From assembly GCA_003218475.1 (NCBI GenBank), contig QHNR01000048.1, positions 1 through 33,005 of the forward strand: a stretch of DNA of 33,005 nucleotides, given 5' to 3'. This document shows positions 24,278 to 31,627 of the stretch, piece by piece. Made by a program: the position numbers and the translations under genes. Source of the stretch: Verrucomicrobiota bacterium (GTDB taxonomy: Bacteria; Verrucomicrobiota; Verrucomicrobiia; Chthoniobacterales; UBA10450). Below the pieces are notes generated by a model that made no database searches, was not told the DNA's origin, and saw only the letters and a list, made by a program, of their open reading frames with translations. How positions within the stretch are numbered: position 1 is the stretch's first letter; each line of letters begins with the position of its first letter.

Positions 24278-24862
24278 TCAAAACCGAAATAAGAATGTCT
24301 CGCTGCCGCTGTTGTATCTCAGCGTTTTCTGATCGGGCACGTGGAGAAATTGATCGCGCAACCCGAGCCACCCGCGCAGTTGTGCCGGAGCTTGTTCTAC
24401 GGGACCCGACCAACCCTGGCGGGCGAATGCTCCTTTGACTTCGGCAAACGCGGCGTCCTGCCGGATAGACAACAACGTTATTCCCGGACCTTTGGACACC
24501 GTTAATTCAAAGTCGCCCGTTTTAGAAAAACGAACGAGCGCGTCCCCAATCAGCGTTGTCTTTGCACTCCGATACATGAGCTGGCCGGTTTTGATCTCCC
24601 ATCCAGCCGTCGGTTGAGAAAATTCATGGGATGAAATAGTTGCGCAACTTGTTACGCAAAAAACGATGATTATAAGAACAAAACCAGATCTTATTCCGAG
24701 ACGACTTCCGCTATAAGCGGCACCAGCATGGCTACCTGGCTTCAGCGTTAGCTGATCCGCCTCGTCCCTTTGAAAAAGGGGAGAGGATTGAGGTGAGGGG
24801 ATTTGCAATTCCCGTTTGCTCACAGGGTGCCGCACCCTCACCCTACCCTCTCCCTTGTTCAA
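24278..24862 (-). CDS. LolB-like outer-membrane lipoprotein, start uncertain
   Basis: The core starts with a lipoprotein signal (FVLIIIVFCVTSC, lipobox VTSC, Cys codon at 24644-24646), then a beta-rich domain: AGWEIKTGQLMYRSAKTTLI, TGDFELTVSKGPGITLLSIR and LRGWLGLRDQFLHVPDQ. The form is that of LolB or short lipoproteins that accompany MMPL exporters (compare DUF3261). The open frame reaches Met at 24862, but that part lies inside an inverted repeat and is not protein-like. No ATG, GTG or TTG lies close before the signal peptide in this frame; CTG at 24745 is one option, and a small deletion of the true start is another. About 134 aa follow the lipid-bearing Cys downstream, up to the stop at 24278. 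The gene is probably co-transcribed with the exporter. Confidence 0.65.
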   Translation of the reverse strand: MNKGEGRVRVRHPVSKRELQIPSPQSSPLFQRDEADQLTLKPGSHAGAAYSGSRLGIRSGFVLIIIVFCVTSCATISSHEFSQPTAGWEIKTGQLMYRSAKTTLIGDALVRFSKTGDFELTVSKGPGITLLSIRQDAAFAEVKGAFARQGWSGPVEQAPAQLRGWLGLRDQFLHVPDQKTLRYNSGSETFLFRF

Positions 24863-24870
24863 GGGAGAGG
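24765..24870. repeat. Inverted pair of a pyrimidine/purine-skewed repeat
   Basis: Copy A (24765-24800: GTCCCTTTGAAAAAGGGGAG, then GGATTGAGGTGAGGGG) and copy B (24835-24870: CCCTCACCCTACCCTCTCCC, then TTGTTCAAGGGAGAGG) are similar in inverted orientation. Copy B contains a perfect stem CCTCTCCCTT/AAGGGAGAGG with a GTTC loop. AGGGTGC/GCACCCT forms another small hairpin between them. It separates the halogenase-like gene from the lipoprotein and obscures the lipoprotein start. Confidence 0.6.
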
Positions 24871-24916
24871 CGGAAGCAGATCGTCCGGCTTGCGAATGAC
24901 CGCTCTGCTTGCCTCA

Positions 24917-26218
24917 TCAGATCGCTCTAGCCGTCTGGGCAGTCGCTGGCGCTTCTTCTTTCTTTGGGACAAGCGTGAGCCTCGGCGCGATCGGATGATG
25001 GCGTTGCAGCCAAACAAGAAAATAAAAGACCCACATGCGCCAGCGAATGGCGAAGCTGTTGCCGACATTTCCCCCAAGCACTGCGTTCACTGCTGGCGCA
25101 AGCCCAAGCACATTGCGCGGCGCCAAAAATACTTCGATGAACTCCTGCGTGTACCACGCGTCGACAAAACGGAGATAGATATCCATCGCCCGATTGACTG
25201 CGCGCTCATAACCCGCGAACAGGCGCTTCGCTTTTTGCGGATGAGCAAGAACTTCGTTAAGAACGTCTGCACATTGCTCGCCGCTGAACACAGCCAGAAA
25301 TACGCCGCTGCTAAAAATTGGATCGATGAAACCGGCGGCATCGCCTGCAAGCAGCCAGCGGTCGCCATGCAATCTTGCGCTGCGATAGGAGAAGTCCGCT
25401 TCAACATAAACTTGCGACACGCGCCGTGCGCTTATCATCCGCTTTGCGATGATTGGCTGTTGCGCCAACGCTTGTTCGAGAAAGTCTTCGGCGCTCAGCT
25501 TCGATTTGCGAAAAATTTCACTGTCGAGAACCACTCCGATACTGGTGCGCTGGGCGGTGAGTGGAATTAACCAGAACCAGCGATCGATCGCACGGAGCAA
25601 GACTGTCAGCGTGCCGTCAATTCCCTCTGCGCGCCAAACGCCGTCGTAGTGCGCGAAGATGGATAGCTTCTGAAGATGATTGTAAGTTTTTTTAATTTTG
25701 AATTGTCTGCCCAGCATCGAGGCGCGTCCGCTGGCGTCGATGACGTAACGCGCCCGAATCGTATGAGACGAGCCATTGGATCTGATCGCCAGCTCGACGT
25801 CGTCCTTTGAGAACTGGACTCGATCAACCGAAGTGTCTTCGTGGACTTCCGCGCCGCATTCAGCCGCGTGGTCCAATAGCACCTTATCAAAATCACCGCG
25901 TGTGACCTGATAAGCGTGATCGGTTTGCGAACGATAGCCGTCCTTAAAGTAAAACTTGGTTCCAGGTTCCGAGCACGCGCCGAGGATTTCGCCACCGTGC
26001 TTTTTCATGAATCCGGCGCGCAAAAGTTTTTCGTGCAGCCCCAGGCGGGTAAACGCTTTCATGCTGAACGGCAGCAGCGATTCGCCAATGTGAAATCGCG
26101 GAAATTTCTCGCGCTCGAATACAATGACGCGCCGCCCAGCGCGTGCCAGCAGCCCTGCGGCAGTGCTGCCCGCAGGTCCTCCCCCAATGATAGCGACATC
26201 GTACATTGCGAGCTTCAT
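24917..26218 (-). CDS. Flavin-dependent halogenase-like FAD oxidoreductase
   Basis: A 433-aa flavoprotein. FAD-binding motif GGGPAGSTAAGLLARAG lies at 12-28, followed by FEREKFPRFHIGESLLP, a hallmark of the halogenase/geranylgeranyl-reductase group. AGFMKKHGGEI (68-77) carries a Lys (72) at the place of the halogenase catalytic lysine (F-x-x-K-x-G). RWFWLIPL (212-219) partly matches the W-x-W-x-I-P motif, with the first Trp shifted. GDAAGFIDPIFSSGVFLA at 291-308 is the second FAD motif in its halogenase form. Homologues occur in aryl-polyene or flexirubin-like pigment clusters, often with MMPL and LolA genes, and many do not halogenate. Here it heads the minus-strand run with lipoprotein and exporter; no ketosynthases are seen. 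Hydroxylation, reduction or halogenation of an exported polyene lipid is possible. Confidence 0.88.
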   Translation of the reverse strand: MKLAMYDVAIIGGGPAGSTAAGLLARAGRRVIVFEREKFPRFHIGESLLPFSMKAFTRLGLHEKLLRAGFMKKHGGEILGACSEPGTKFYFKDGYRSQTDHAYQVTRGDFDKVLLDHAAECGAEVHEDTSVDRVQFSKDDVELAIRSNGSSHTIRARYVIDASGRASMLGRQFKIKKTYNHLQKLSIFAHYDGVWRAEGIDGTLTVLLRAIDRWFWLIPLTAQRTSIGVVLDSEIFRKSKLSAEDFLEQALAQQPIIAKRMISARRVSQVYVEADFSYRSARLHGDRWLLAGDAAGFIDPIFSSGVFLAVFSGEQCADVLNEVLAHPQKAKRLFAGYERAVNRAMDIYLRFVDAWYTQEFIEVFLAPRNVLGLAPAVNAVLGGNVGNSFAIRWRMWVFYFLVWLQRHHPIAPRLTLVPKKEEAPATAQTARAI

Positions 26219-26352
26219 CGTGTATTGATGTTACCGAATTGTCCAGATTTTGGTAGGGAGGCCGCGCTCTCCCGAAAGCGTCCGGCAGTCGCCACAGCGC
26301 CCTGCCATGACACGGCCTTCCGACCAATTTGTGCTAACGTGTGGGCCAAAAG

Positions 26353-27459
26353 ATGAAGCTGATCGATCGATTTATTAGCCGCGAATTGATCGTGAATGTT
26401 TTGTTCGCGATTGCGGTGCTGAGCCTAGTTCTCGTCGTCGGAAATATTTTTCGAAAGCTGCTGCCGTTATTGGTGAATCACGATGTGCCGATGGAATACT
26501 TGATCACGTTCATTGCCTACGTGTTGCCGTTTTCACTGATCTTTACGATTCCGTGGGGATTGTTGACTGCGATCCTGCTCGTATTCGGACGGCTCTCCGC
26601 CGACAACGAACTGATCGCGTTGCGCTCAAATGGGGTGAGCATCTCGCGCATTTGCATTCCTCTAGGCGGGATCGCGGTGATCTGCACGGTGATATGTCTC
26701 TGGCTCAATGTGCAGGCTGCGCCGGCGGCCCAGGAAAAATTGCGCAGCACGATTTTCGATCTTGCTACTCGAAATCCGATGGCCCTTTTCGGAAGCGATC
26801 AGGTAATCGACCAATTTCCCGGGCGCAAAATTTACGTCGGCAAAAAGGAGGGCAACAAGCTCGAGAACATTACCGTGTTCGAGCTGAACCAGAATTCGCT
26901 GCCGGTAAAGGTTACTTACGCGCATACGGGAATGCTCGAAGCCGATTTGGCGAATAAGCGGATTCTCATGCACCTGTATCAGGCGCGTTACCAGGAACGC
27001 GATGAAAAGGACCCATCCAACCTGCGAAAGATTCGGGACGGAATTAATATGGTCGAAGGCACACTACCGATCAGTCTCGAGGAGCTTTACGACAAAGAGA
27101 AAAAACGGCCGAGCCGCTCCGCGTTGTCGATCGAGCAGTTGCTCGAACAATTGAAAAGCGAAAACAAGCGGGAACGTAGCGCCAGCCGCACTGAAATAAA
27201 CAAACGGTTTTCATTCCCATTTGCGTGTGTGGCCTTCGCAATAATCGGAGTGCCGCTGGGTGTCACGGCGCACCGCCGTGAGACTTCGATTGGGTTCGCC
27301 ATGGGTTTGATTGTTGCCACGACGTATTTTCTCTTTGTGATCATTGGCGATACGTTGCGCGGCAACCCGCAGGCGCGCCCCGAATTGCTGGTCTGGTTTC
27401 CGAATGTCCTTTTCATCGTGCTCGGTGCGCTGTTGTTTCGCCGGCTCGCCCGGCAGTAA
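26353..27459 (+). CDS. LptF/LptG family LPS-export permease
   Basis: From ATG at 26353 (a GTG at 26341 in frame is an alternative) the product is 368 aa, normal for the family. Three helices at the N-terminus (MKLIDRFISRELIVNVLFAI; YLITFIAYVLPFSLIFTIPW; ICIPLGGIAVICTVICLWLN) are followed by a beta-jellyroll periplasmic domain, and three more helices close the protein (FAIIGVPLGV, GFAMGLIVATTYFLFVIIGD, LFIVLGALLFRRL). The LFGRLSADNELIALRSNGVS coupling segment that contacts LptB is intact. With LptB and LptC the complex extracts LPS from the inner membrane. Its partner LptF or LptG is not in the window. It is divergent from the halogenase-like gene. Confidence 0.93.
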   Translation: MKLIDRFISRELIVNVLFAIAVLSLVLVVGNIFRKLLPLLVNHDVPMEYLITFIAYVLPFSLIFTIPWGLLTAILLVFGRLSADNELIALRSNGVSISRICIPLGGIAVICTVICLWLNVQAAPAAQEKLRSTIFDLATRNPMALFGSDQVIDQFPGRKIYVGKKEGNKLENITVFELNQNSLPVKVTYAHTGMLEADLANKRILMHLYQARYQERDEKDPSNLRKIRDGINMVEGTLPISLEELYDKEKKRPSRSALSIEQLLEQLKSENKRERSASRTEINKRFSFPFACVAFAIIGVPLGVTAHRRETSIGFAMGLIVATTYFLFVIIGDTLRGNPQARPELLVWFPNVLFIVLGALLFRRLARQ

Positions 27460-27476
27460 GTCTGCTATCGCGGTCT

Positions 27477-27683
27477 GATTTCACCGAATCGATTCCCCAT
27501 TTCCTGATCATCATTGGCATTCCACTGTGGTGTTCAATTGCCGATGGCCCTGCGCTTGGATTCATCAGCTACGCCATTATCAAGGCGTCCAGCGGTCGCA
27601 GCCGCGAAATCAGTTGGCTGAGGTACGTTCTAGCAATCGTGTTGGTGCTGTACTTCGTTTTTGTGCGAAGCCGAACGGTCTAG
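27477..27683 (+). pseudogene. 3' remnant of an NCS2 (AzgA-like) purine permease
   Basis: Starting 18 bp after the LptF/G stop, one frame reads DFTESIPHFLIIIGIPLWCS, then IADGPALGFISYAIIKASSG, then REISWLRYVLAIVLVLYFVF, ending in TAG at 27681-27683. This is the last part of a hypoxanthine/guanine permease: the D-F-T-E-x-I-P and S-I-A-x-G-x-A-x-G-F-I-S-Y motifs and final helix are characteristic. The first roughly 360 residues are absent; upstream the same frame merely overlaps the end of the LptF/G gene. A deletion must have removed the rest. It cannot function. Confidence 0.8.
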
Positions 27684-27723
27684 CTAACGAGGACTTCCTC
27701 CCAGCTCACCAGCGCGGGACAGT

Positions 27724-29382
27724 TCAGGCTTCCTCCGGTTCCGGTGCGAGCGAGAGGGAAGGAGTCGCACCCGATCTGAGCTCTCCATGTCGGAAAGCCG
27801 GAATGCGTGTGGAAATCGTCTCCCACAGGTAAATAGCCACGCAGGCTAGGACGACGATTGAGCCGTACGGTCGAAGGTGCTTCAGCACGTCAATAGTGGG
27901 AAGCGTCGCCTCGAGCTTTTTATCGGTCAGCATCACGTGCACGATCATGGCGGTGCTCGCAGCGGAGAGGATGAAATGAATGATGCTTAATCTGACGCTG
28001 ACTCCCAGCGCCACGGCACTTACGACTGCGCCCCACATCAGGTAACGCTCATGCATCTGACCCAGCAGCGCGAACATCAGCAGCCACGGCGCGGCGATTG
28101 CAATCAGCACGCGCGGATCGCGATCGCGAAGATGTCGCGCCAATCCGCGCGCGCAGAGAGCCAATGCGACAAGGTAAAGCAGGCGCAGGGTCCATTGCAG
28201 CGTGATATGCAAATGCAGAGATCCAAGATGAGCAGACAAAAACGAATCCTTTAATGACCAGCCAACCTTCGAGAGCAGTGATGGAAGGTTGTAACATGAA
28301 CTGATAAAGAGGTACGGATAATGTTCGGTGCCGTAGATAAAACCGACTTGTAACCAGGCGAAGCTGCCTCCGGTGAACGCGCCAATCACGAAGACGGCGC
28401 ATCCAATCATTCCTGCGAGCAACTCGGCTCCATGTGGCAGTTTATATCGCAGGACGACTAACGAGCTAATACCAGCGACAGTAGCCACGGCGATCCCTGC
28501 CGCCGGAGTGCGCAAAAGCCACGGTGAAACTATCAATGCTGTCGTCCCCACAAAGCCCGCGAGGATGCGCAGCGCTGAGATCCACCCTTTTTGCCACAAT
28601 GACCAGAAGAGGAAGAAAGGTGCGACGAATAACAATTGTCCTTTGAGCATTGCGCCTACGGCCAGCAAACAACCGCACCAGAACCATCGATTTTTCAAAG
28701 CTGCGAGCGCGGCGAATAGATAAAAGGGCAGTATCCACACGTCCCATTGTGGCCAGCCATGGGCGTCAAGAATCATCGACGGTTCGAGCCATGCGGCGCT
28801 GGCTGCCGCGAGACCGCAAATCCAACCGCGATGTTGCTGTGGCAAACGATTCAGCAACGATGATTGCGTTGGCCGTGATCGCCGCAGACACTCACGAACC
28901 AGAAGAAAGATCGCCAGGGCGGACACGAGTTCGCAGATGAAATTGATCTTAAGCAGCGGATTGACGAGTTTTGGGTGGTCCTTATCTACCCACGGGAATC
29001 CGTCGCGGACTTCTTTGGCCCAGATTGCCATCACCAGAAGTCGTAGCGGCGCGTAATCGAGACCGTATTCTTGTTCGTACGCTTTGTCTTTGACGCGATC
29101 GTAAAGTGCGAGATAGCCGCGACAGAATCCCGTCCAAGAATTAGCAGAACGTTCGTCGGGCGATAATCGATGGGCTTGTTTCAAGACCTCGCTGCCCCAG
29201 TAAAAGCCGTTGACGATGTCGTGCTGATAGCGCACGTGCCTCGTCGTGTCGCCGATCCAACGCCGTAGCTGAATCCCTGCAAAGAGAATCGTGGCGATTA
29301 GAACGCCAACGAGGATGCGCCGAATGAAATCACCAATGCACGTCGAAAATGCGGGGGCAGAGAAAAAGGATCGAATGGCCAT
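27724..29382 (-). CDS. Polytopic membrane protein, GT-C glycosyltransferase-like
   Basis: A 552-aa protein with about ten or more transmembrane helices. An early soluble loop carries DRVKDKAYEQEYGLDYAPLR, then PWVDKDHPKLVNPLLKINFI. Typical GT-C features follow: DAHGWPQWDVWILPFYLFAA, and KNRWFWCGCLLAVGAMLKGQ leading into LLFVAPFFLFW, a pattern common to DUF2029/GT87 and related lipid-linked mannosyl- or glycosyltransferases. Later GTEHYPYLFISSCYNLPSLL and GQMHERYLMWGAVVSAVALG fit the same type. The family uses polyprenyl-phosphate sugars as donors and acts at the outer face of the inner membrane. The acceptor is unknown. The gene stands alone, convergent with the purine-permease remnant. Start at 29382 is not confirmed by a ribosome site. 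Confidence 0.75.
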   Translation of the reverse strand: MAIRSFFSAPAFSTCIGDFIRRILVGVLIATILFAGIQLRRWIGDTTRHVRYQHDIVNGFYWGSEVLKQAHRLSPDERSANSWTGFCRGYLALYDRVKDKAYEQEYGLDYAPLRLLVMAIWAKEVRDGFPWVDKDHPKLVNPLLKINFICELVSALAIFLLVRECLRRSRPTQSSLLNRLPQQHRGWICGLAAASAAWLEPSMILDAHGWPQWDVWILPFYLFAALAALKNRWFWCGCLLAVGAMLKGQLLFVAPFFLFWSLWQKGWISALRILAGFVGTTALIVSPWLLRTPAAGIAVATVAGISSLVVLRYKLPHGAELLAGMIGCAVFVIGAFTGGSFAWLQVGFIYGTEHYPYLFISSCYNLPSLLSKVGWSLKDSFLSAHLGSLHLHITLQWTLRLLYLVALALCARGLARHLRDRDPRVLIAIAAPWLLMFALLGQMHERYLMWGAVVSAVALGVSVRLSIIHFILSAASTAMIVHVMLTDKKLEATLPTIDVLKHLRPYGSIVVLACVAIYLWETISTRIPAFRHGELRSGATPSLSLAPEPEEA

Positions 29383-29590
29383 TCGTCAAAAGAAACCCCA
29401 GAACCTCGATTCGACTGCTTACACCATGTTTGCGTTCGAAACTGTGTTCTCCCTATTCGCTCGCAGCTTCAGCAATAGCCGTATCAAATGGGCAACTGAT
29501 CTGCAGAAGTGCACAATTCGCCCTTCTGCACGCCGCCGTGCGTTTCCATGGCGCCGTTGCGCCGGCTGAAAGCCCTAAGGTTTCGTCAGC

Positions 29591-29776
29591 TTACGGGGTG
29601 AAGAAGCTGACCACAGTGTGGACAGCTCTCCTCGTGCCCTTCACAGTGCTGTGCGCGACGTTCTTCGCTGTAATTGCCGTGTCCTTCGCGACGTGTCTCG
29701 CCGTGCGGACTGGCCCGGCCTCAACGCTGCTGAAGCAAACCGCCAAGGCGATAATGGTTGAAAAGAACGCTTTCAT
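29591..29776 (-). CDS. Small secreted basic protein
   Basis: A 61-aa protein: signal peptide MKAFFSTIIALAVCFSSVEA followed by a short basic amphipathic tail (GPVRTARHVAKDTAITAKNV, then TVKGTRRAVHTVVSFFTP). Small exported proteins of this type occur in Verrucomicrobiota, but the family has no name I can give. The clear signal peptide is the main evidence. The mature part of about 40 residues, rich in Arg, Lys, His and Val, could associate with membrane or cell wall. No ribosome site. The 208 bp between it and the GT-C-like gene contain only a weak hairpin (GCAGAAG/CTTCTGC). Confidence 0.6.
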   Translation of the reverse strand: MKAFFSTIIALAVCFSSVEAGPVRTARHVAKDTAITAKNVAHSTVKGTRRAVHTVVSFFTP

Positions 29777-29845
29777 AGTAATTAAAGTATCGTAGCTGAC
29801 ACGACGAATGCGCTTATTGGCCGTCGCGATTAACGGGATTCGCAG

Positions 29846-29878
29846 TTGCCTGAAGAGAATCGCCGCGCAAGATATATG
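29846..29878 (+). promoter_or_regulatory. Weak candidate promoter before the tRNA-Asn copies
   Basis: TTGCCT (29846-29851) and AGATAT (29870-29875) are spaced by 18 bp, about 27 bp before the first tRNA copy. The match to a sigma-70 promoter is loose. Confidence 0.25.
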
Positions 29879-29901
29879 CCCGCAATCTTAAATGTAACCG
29901 A

Positions 29902-29952
29902 TCCAGCGTAGCTCAGTGGTAGAGTCCCGACGGAGTCGGGATTAACCGATTG
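29902..29952 (+). pseudogene. tRNA-Asn pseudogene with a hairpin in place of the anticodon stem
   Basis: The 5' half TCCAGCGTAGCTCAGTGGTA and following GAG is identical to the intact tRNA-Asn at 30014. Then the ten bases CGGTCGGCTG of the intact gene are replaced by TCCCGACGGAGTCGGGA (29925-29941), a perfect 7-bp hairpin with a GGA loop. TTAACCGATTG of the anticodon arm follows (29942-29952), after which similarity ends and the T arm and acceptor 3' strand are missing. The copy cannot fold as a tRNA. Confidence 0.75.
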
Positions 29953-29955
29953 TGG

Positions 29956-29982
29956 CTTGCCTGATATGCATCAGTGGGCAAG
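29956..29982. repeat. Short imperfect hairpin between the tRNA copies
   Basis: CTTGCC (29956-29961) pairs with GGCAAG (29977-29982), and TGAT pairs with ATCA inside. It lies in the 61 bp between the broken and intact tRNA-Asn genes. Confidence 0.35.
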
Positions 29983-30013
29983 ATGTATCGCGCGATTTTT
30001 GGTCATCACAAGA

Positions 30014-30088
30014 TCCAGCGTAGCTCAGTGGTAGAGCGGTCGGCTGTTAACCGATTGGTCGTAGGTTCGAATCCTACCGCTGGAGCCA
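30014..30088 (+). tRNA. tRNA-Asn (GTT anticodon)
   Basis: A full cloverleaf can be drawn: acceptor TCCAGCG/CGCTGGA, D arm GCTC-AGTGGTA-GAGC, anticodon stem GTCGG/CCGAT with loop CTGTTAA (anticodon GTT at 30046-30048), T arm GTAGG-TTCGAAT-CCTAC, discriminator G and an encoded CCA (30086-30088). A broken copy lies 112 bp upstream. The tyrosine recombinase gene starts 174 bp downstream in the same orientation, the usual place for an integrase whose element uses the tRNA as target. Confidence 0.96.
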
Positions 30089-30122
30089 AAACTTAAACCG
30101 CTCACGACGAGCGATTTCTCCA

Positions 30123-30167
30123 GCTGGCAGGACCGGAAAAACGAGAAATGCCAGCGAATTTGCCAGC
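30123..30167. repeat. Three copies of a 7-bp motif upstream of the recombinase gene
   Basis: GCTGGCA at 30123-30129 and its complement TGCCAGC at 30149-30155 and 30161-30167 lie between the tRNA-Asn and the recombinase. They may be binding sites for the recombinase or a regulator, or may be chance. Confidence 0.3.
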
Positions 30168-30262
30168 AGATCAACCGGCGAATGCACAATTCGCACGAAC
30201 TCTGCCACCACTCCGCGAGTACTCTCTAACGGAAAAAATTCGGCGCGTTCATTCTCCTCGAG

Positions 30263-31351
30263 ATGGAGAAAAACGTGCAACTGAAATACCGACTGTATCG
30301 CCGACGTAACGGCGTTTTTTATTCGCAGGAGAACGACTCGCAAAAACAAGGAACGCTTCGCACAAGTGACAAAAGGGAGGCGGAACGCTTGTTGAATGCG
30401 ATGAACGAATCGCATCGCGAACCAACATTAAATCTCAATATCGCTCGCGCTTACCTGGTCGCCCACGATCCGAAAATGGCGACGCGGACCTGGCAAGCTG
30501 TAATGGATGAAATGGCAATGCATGGAATTCCAACGACGCAGGATCGATGCGCACGTGGCTTTCGTAGCAAAGCGTATGACGCGATCCGCGATAAACCCCT
30601 CGTGCAAACAATGAGCGCAGATTTGCTCGCCATCATTCATGCCAACGGAAATTGCGTGGCCCATTATCTCCGCCGACTTCACAACTTGGCAGTCGATCTG
30701 GGATGGCTCGCCTGGCCCATCCTCGCAAAACGAGCATGGCCGAAAATCCGAACCCAAAGTAAAAGAGCGATCACTGCCGAAGAGCATGCAGCAGTCATCG
30801 CTTCGGAGAAAAATTTTGAACGCCGCGCTTATTACGAGTTGCTGTACGAAACTGGAGCATCGCAAACGGATGCCGCGAATCTCGCCACCGAAAATATCGA
30901 CTGGCACAACGGCATTCTGATTTACCGGCGCAAAAAGCTTGGACCCTTCAGCGAACCCGCTCGCCTAACAATCGGCCGCAAATTGAAAACTTTGTTGCAA
31001 TCACTTCCGTGCTCTGGCGATTTGTTTCCCAACATCAAAACAACTTCCGCAAATCATCGCTCAGCCGAATTTCGCCGCAGGTGCCGTGTTGCAGCGGTCA
31101 CAGGCGTCAGCTTGCATTCATATCGGCACGCCTGGGCGCAGCGTGCAAAGGCTTGCGGGTATCCACAGCGATTCGCGCAGGAAGCACTCGGACATAACAG
31201 CCGCGCCGTGCATGAAACTTATGCCAAAGGTGCACTAGTCATTCTCCCTCCTCTCGATGATTACGAACAAATGCCAACGACGAAAGTCGTCCGCTTGCGC
31301 TCAGTCAGCAGAAATTCCGCGTTTGCTAATTTCCGAGGCTTTTGCAGCTGA
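30263..31351 (+). CDS. Tyrosine recombinase/integrase, first catalytic Arg replaced
   Basis: A 362-aa protein. The N-terminal part (MEKNVQLKYRLYRRRNGVFY, about 1-50) is short and basic; residues about 55-160 form the core-binding domain; the catalytic domain follows. Visible catalytic residues are Lys224/225 in YRRKKLG, His285 and Arg288 in LHSYRHAWAQRA, His311 in ALGHNSRAV and the nucleophile Tyr320 in HETYAKGA. The first Arg of the family (usually T-G-x-R) is Ser200 in YETGASQTDAANL. I believe this variant recurs in related genomes, which would make it a family trait rather than a defect. The gene follows a tRNA-Asn and likely belongs to an element extending to the right. Start at ATG 30263; no strong ribosome site. 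Confidence 0.88.
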   Translation: MEKNVQLKYRLYRRRNGVFYSQENDSQKQGTLRTSDKREAERLLNAMNESHREPTLNLNIARAYLVAHDPKMATRTWQAVMDEMAMHGIPTTQDRCARGFRSKAYDAIRDKPLVQTMSADLLAIIHANGNCVAHYLRRLHNLAVDLGWLAWPILAKRAWPKIRTQSKRAITAEEHAAVIASEKNFERRAYYELLYETGASQTDAANLATENIDWHNGILIYRRKKLGPFSEPARLTIGRKLKTLLQSLPCSGDLFPNIKTTSANHRSAEFRRRCRVAAVTGVSLHSYRHAWAQRAKACGYPQRFAQEALGHNSRAVHETYAKGALVILPPLDDYEQMPTTKVVRLRSVSRNSAFANFRGFCS

Positions 31352-31412
31352 CCCACCAACACAAGCCAAAGAACAGCGTTGGCAATCTCCGCCACAAGGC
31401 TCGCCACCCCCC

Positions 31413-31447
31413 AAAAAAAAGCCGCTACGCGCTGAAGCGTGACGGCT
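31413..31447 (-). terminator. Rho-independent terminator on the minus strand
   Basis: Read on the minus strand, AGCCG-tc-ACGC-ttcag-CGCGT-ag-CGGCT forms a stem (31447-31420) directly followed by eight T residues (31420-31413). It lies 181 bp beyond the cupin gene stop and is placed to end that transcript. The remaining 31352-31627 shows no gene. The hairpin also resembles common intergenic repeats. Confidence 0.6.
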
Positions 31448-31627
31448 GATTGCGAAATCTTGCTGTTTGTTAGCCTGCGCTGCTTTTACAGATTGTTGAC
31501 GATTCGTTTGCGGCGAAGATTTGCTTACTTCAATTTTCCCGCGATTTCGTCCCAGCGACTTTACGAAGAATATCCGCTGGAACGACTTACAACTGCGATC
31601 AGGGCGGAGTCCTTCTCAGATGGGCAA

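Noticed and set aside
24160-24438. Plus-strand ORF beginning MRGDVRAVKSGDMSPHSKKT
   Set aside because: It is a translation of the palindromic repeat followed by the antisense of the lipoprotein gene.
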